This document shows positions 61,969 to 64,000 of a stretch of DNA of 64,000 bases, piece after piece. Under the pieces are notes generated by a model, which did not search any database, had not been told where the DNA came from, and saw only the letters and a list, made by a program, of their open reading frames with translations. The first letter of the stretch is position 1, and each line of letters opens with the position of its first letter. This DNA is from an uncultured Clostridia bacterium (lineage in GTDB: Bacteria > Bacillota > Clostridia > Saccharofermentanales > Saccharofermentanaceae), in NCBI GenBank assembly GCA_946537885.1, contig CAMNGC010000005.1, positions 1 through 64,000 on the forward strand, read 5' to 3'. Both the position numbers and the translations under genes were made by a program.

Positions 61969-63447
61969 ATGACGATTGAAGAGATCAAGACACTCTCCGC
62001 TCTGGAGATCGGAAGGGCGATCAGGGAGGGCAGGACGAGCTCACAGGAAGTAACGAGAGCCATGCTCGACCTCATTAAGGAGAAGAATGCGGACGTAAAC
62101 GCATATACATATGTCGCCGAGGAAGAGGCAATGGCTCAGGCGAAGCAGGCCGATGAGGACATCCAGGCCGGAAAGCTTACGGGAGATCTTGCAGGTGTTC
62201 CGATAGCGATCAAGGACAATATCTGCACCAAGGGCATGATCACATCATGTGGCTCTAAGATGCTCTATAACTTCCTGCCGCCTTATGATGCGACAGTTAT
62301 CCGTAAATTAAGAGACGCCGGCATGGTTATTCTCGGCAAGACAAATATGGACGAATTCGCTATGGGTTCAACGACTGAGACTTCCTACTACGGTCCCACA
62401 CTTAATCCCTGGGGTGAAGATAGAGTTCCCGGCGGATCGTCGGGCGGTTCTGCAGCTGCCGTAGCGGCAGATCTCGCAACTGTTTCACTCGGCTCGGACA
62501 CCGGCGGATCTATCAGACAGCCCGCATCCTTCTGCGGTGTAACGGGACTTAAGCCGACTTACGGCACAGTATCCAGATACGGACTTGTTGCTTTCGCTTC
62601 ATCGCTTGATCAGATCGGACCGATCGGTCGTGATGTAAATGATGTTGCTGCCGTTTATAATCTCATATGCGGCATCGACGAGAAGGATCAGACATCCACC
62701 GAGACAAAGCAGCTTGATCTTGAAGCAGTGAAGAACTTCGACGTGAAGGGCATGAAGATCGGTCTTCCCGAGGAGTATTTCGGTGAGGGCATCGAAAAGG
62801 ATGTTAAGGATGTTGTCATGCAGGCCGTTAAATTCTATGAGGATCACGGCGCTACAGTTGAGACTTTCCCCATGCCGATAGTCGATTATGCTATCCCGAC
62901 ATATTACATCATCGCCTGTGCAGAGGCCTGCTCGAATCTGTCAAGATATGACGGTATCAAGTATGGCTACAGACCTGATGGTGTTGACGACCTGATGGAG
63001 CTTTATATCAGATCCAGAAGCGAAGGCTTCGGCATGGAAGTAAAGAGAAGGATCATGCTGGGTAACTTCGTGCTGTCCTCAGGTTATTATGACGCTTACT
63101 ATAACAAAGCCCTGCAGGCGAAGGCTCTCATCAAGAAAGCTTTCGATGAGGCATTCGAGAAGTATGATGTTGTTATCGGGCCTGTTGCTCCCACGACAGC
63201 CCTTAAGTGCGGTGAGAGCCTCTCTGATCCTCTGAAGATGTACTTGGGCGATATCTGCACGGTTCTTATAAATATCGTAGGTCTTCCTGCGATCTCTGTT
63301 CCTGCGGGATTTGATTCCAAGGGACTTCCCGTCGGAATGCAGCTTATCGGTAAACACTATTCCGAGCAGACACTCTGCGGCGCTGCTGCGGCTTTCCAGA
63401 GAGAGAACGACTGCCACCGTCGTCACGCTGACAAGGAGGTAAAGTGA
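61969..63447 (+). CDS. gatA: Asp/Glu-tRNA amidotransferase subunit A
   Basis: A 492-residue amidase-signature protein that releases ammonia from glutamine. The Ser-cisSer-Lys triad is in '[12 protein letters not shown]' (Lys), '[12 protein letters not shown]' and '[12 protein letters not shown]'. '[13 protein letters not shown]' is standard. GGGAGGAG precedes the ATG. gatB follows after 1 bp. Confidence 0.96.
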   Translation: MTIEEIKTLSALEIGRAIREGRTSSQEVTRAMLDLIKEKNADVNAYTYVAEEEAMAQAKQADEDIQAGKLTGDLAGVPIAIKDNICTKGMITSCGSKMLYNFLPPYDATVIRKLRDAGMVILGKTNMDEFAMGSTTETSYYGPTLNPWGEDRVPGGSSGGSAAAVAADLATVSLGSDTGGSIRQPASFCGVTGLKPTYGTVSRYGLVAFASSLDQIGPIGRDVNDVAAVYNLICGIDEKDQTSTETKQLDLEAVKNFDVKGMKIGLPEEYFGEGIEKDVKDVVMQAVKFYEDHGATVETFPMPIVDYAIPTYYIIACAEACSNLSRYDGIKYGYRPDGVDDLMELYIRSRSEGFGMEVKRRIMLGNFVLSSGYYDAYYNKALQAKALIKKAFDEAFEKYDVVIGPVAPTTALKCGESLSDPLKMYLGDICTVLINIVGLPAISVPAGFDSKGLPVGMQLIGKHYSEQTLCGAAAAFQRENDCHRRHADKEVK

Positions 63448-63448
63448 T

Positions 63449-64000
63449 ATGGCTGAATATGAGATGGTCATAGGACTTGAAGTTCACGCCGAGCTTGCCA
63501 CCAAGTCCAAGATTTTCTGTGGATGCTCCACCAAGTTCGGAGGCGCTCCCAATACACATGTGTGCGAGATCTGTTCCGGTATGCCGGGCACGCTTCCGAC
63601 TCTCAATAAGAGCGTAGTGGAATATGCGGTCAAGGCCGGCACGGCGCTTAACTGTGAGATCACGAGACGCAATAAGTTCGACCGTAAGAATTATTTCTAC
63701 CCGGATCTGCCTAAGGCTTACCAGGTATCCCAGCTTTATTTCCCGATCTGCAGGAACGGTAAGGTGGAGATCAAGACCGAGAAGGGCACTAAGTTTATCG
63801 GCATCCACGAGATCCATATGGAAGAGGATGCGGGCAAGCTGGTTCATGATCCTTTCACAGAGCAGACGCTGGTCGACTATAACCGCTGCGGCGTTCCTCT
63901 GATCGAGATCGTATCCGAGCCTGATTTCAGATCTGCCGAAGAAGTAATCGCATATCTTGAGAAGCTACGCGACACATTGCAGTATCTTGAGGTATCTGAC
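63449..64000 (+). CDS. gatB: Asp/Glu-tRNA amidotransferase subunit B, 3' end outside window
   Basis: The first 184 codons of GatB, running off the right edge. '[19 protein letters not shown]' (in part), the zinc ligands 'CGCSTKFG' and '[12 protein letters not shown]', '[15 protein letters not shown]' and '[18 protein letters not shown]' identify it. The start is ATG 63449, 1 bp after the gatA stop, with AGGAGG 9 nt upstream. It binds tRNA and carries the kinase/transamidase site. Confidence 0.95.
   Translation, partial: MAEYEMVIGLEVHAELATKSKIFCGCSTKFGGAPNTHVCEICSGMPGTLPTLNKSVVEYAVKAGTALNCEITRRNKFDRKNYFYPDLPKAYQVSQLYFPICRNGKVEIKTEKGTKFIGIHEIHMEEDAGKLVHDPFTEQTLVDYNRCGVPLIEIVSEPDFRSAEEVIAYLEKLRDTLQYLEVSD

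Overview
The window looks like chromosomal DNA from a low-to-mid GC anaerobic Firmicute, probably class Clostridia (a gut- or rumen-type fermenter). Supporting genes are rubrerythrin, ATP-dependent PEP carboxykinase, pyruvate formate-lyase with its activase, a fatty-acid operon using FabK and FabZ, GatCAB, several lipoproteins and two L,D-transpeptidases. Lineage is inferred from gene content only. I see no rRNA, tRNA, CRISPR array, intact insertion sequence or phage module.

Layout. 1-3772: a tight plus-strand operon (WYL regulator, VOC protein, GyrI-like protein, SPL-family radical SAM protein, GNAT/YoaP protein, TfoX-like protein), then a serine hydrolase whose ribosome-binding site lies in a hairpin. 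4992-13357: L,D-transpeptidase lipoprotein, rubrerythrin, pckA, a YhaM-type nuclease, asparaginase, Nudix hydrolase and an ABC transporter pair. 13527-19242: a formate module (pflB, pflA, HAD phosphatase, OFA-type transporter) with a relic of a solute-binding protein between pflB and pflA. 19448-25452: an HdeD-like membrane protein and a six-gene MoxR/DUF58/VWA/TPR (Bat-type) operon ending in a Ser/Asp-rich protein. 25867-32051: YczE-type membrane protein, DUF4236 protein, a GGDEF-EAL protein with a degenerate GGDEF site, and a large lipoprotein. 32337-37741: fabH-fabK-fabD-fabG-fabF-fabZ behind a promoter overlapped by a FabT-like palindrome. 38026-42764: a DUF4214/repeat/L,D-transpeptidase fusion, a GH3 glycosidase and a YccF protein.

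43001-56053 is the most notable coding locus. It is a 13-kb co-directional cluster that should make a CDP-3,6-dideoxyhexose precursor (rfbF, rfbG, rfbH). It then carries a YerE-like TPP enzyme, an NAD-dependent reductase/epimerase, a DRE-TIM aldolase fusion and a HAD phosphatase. It also holds a GtrA-like flippase, a GtrB-like GT2 and two large GT-C-like membrane proteins. Together these suggest synthesis of a branched deoxysugar and its transfer to a surface polymer by a Gtr-type lipid-linked route. 56145-64000 holds a PrsA/SurA-like lipoprotein, a VanY-type peptidase, three zinc-ribbon proteins, and gatC-gatA-gatB (gatB runs off the end).

The intergenic DNA is unusually structured. A ~62-nt element with two interleaved inverted repeats occurs twice, in opposite orientations, and its arms show a compensatory change. 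There are three 53-bp tandem units with 38-bp palindromic cores, and two 54-bp-spaced nested palindromes. A 27-codon putative leader ORF has its Shine-Dalgarno inside a perfect hairpin. The heptamer TCGAAAA/TTTTCGA recurs in many intergenic gaps.
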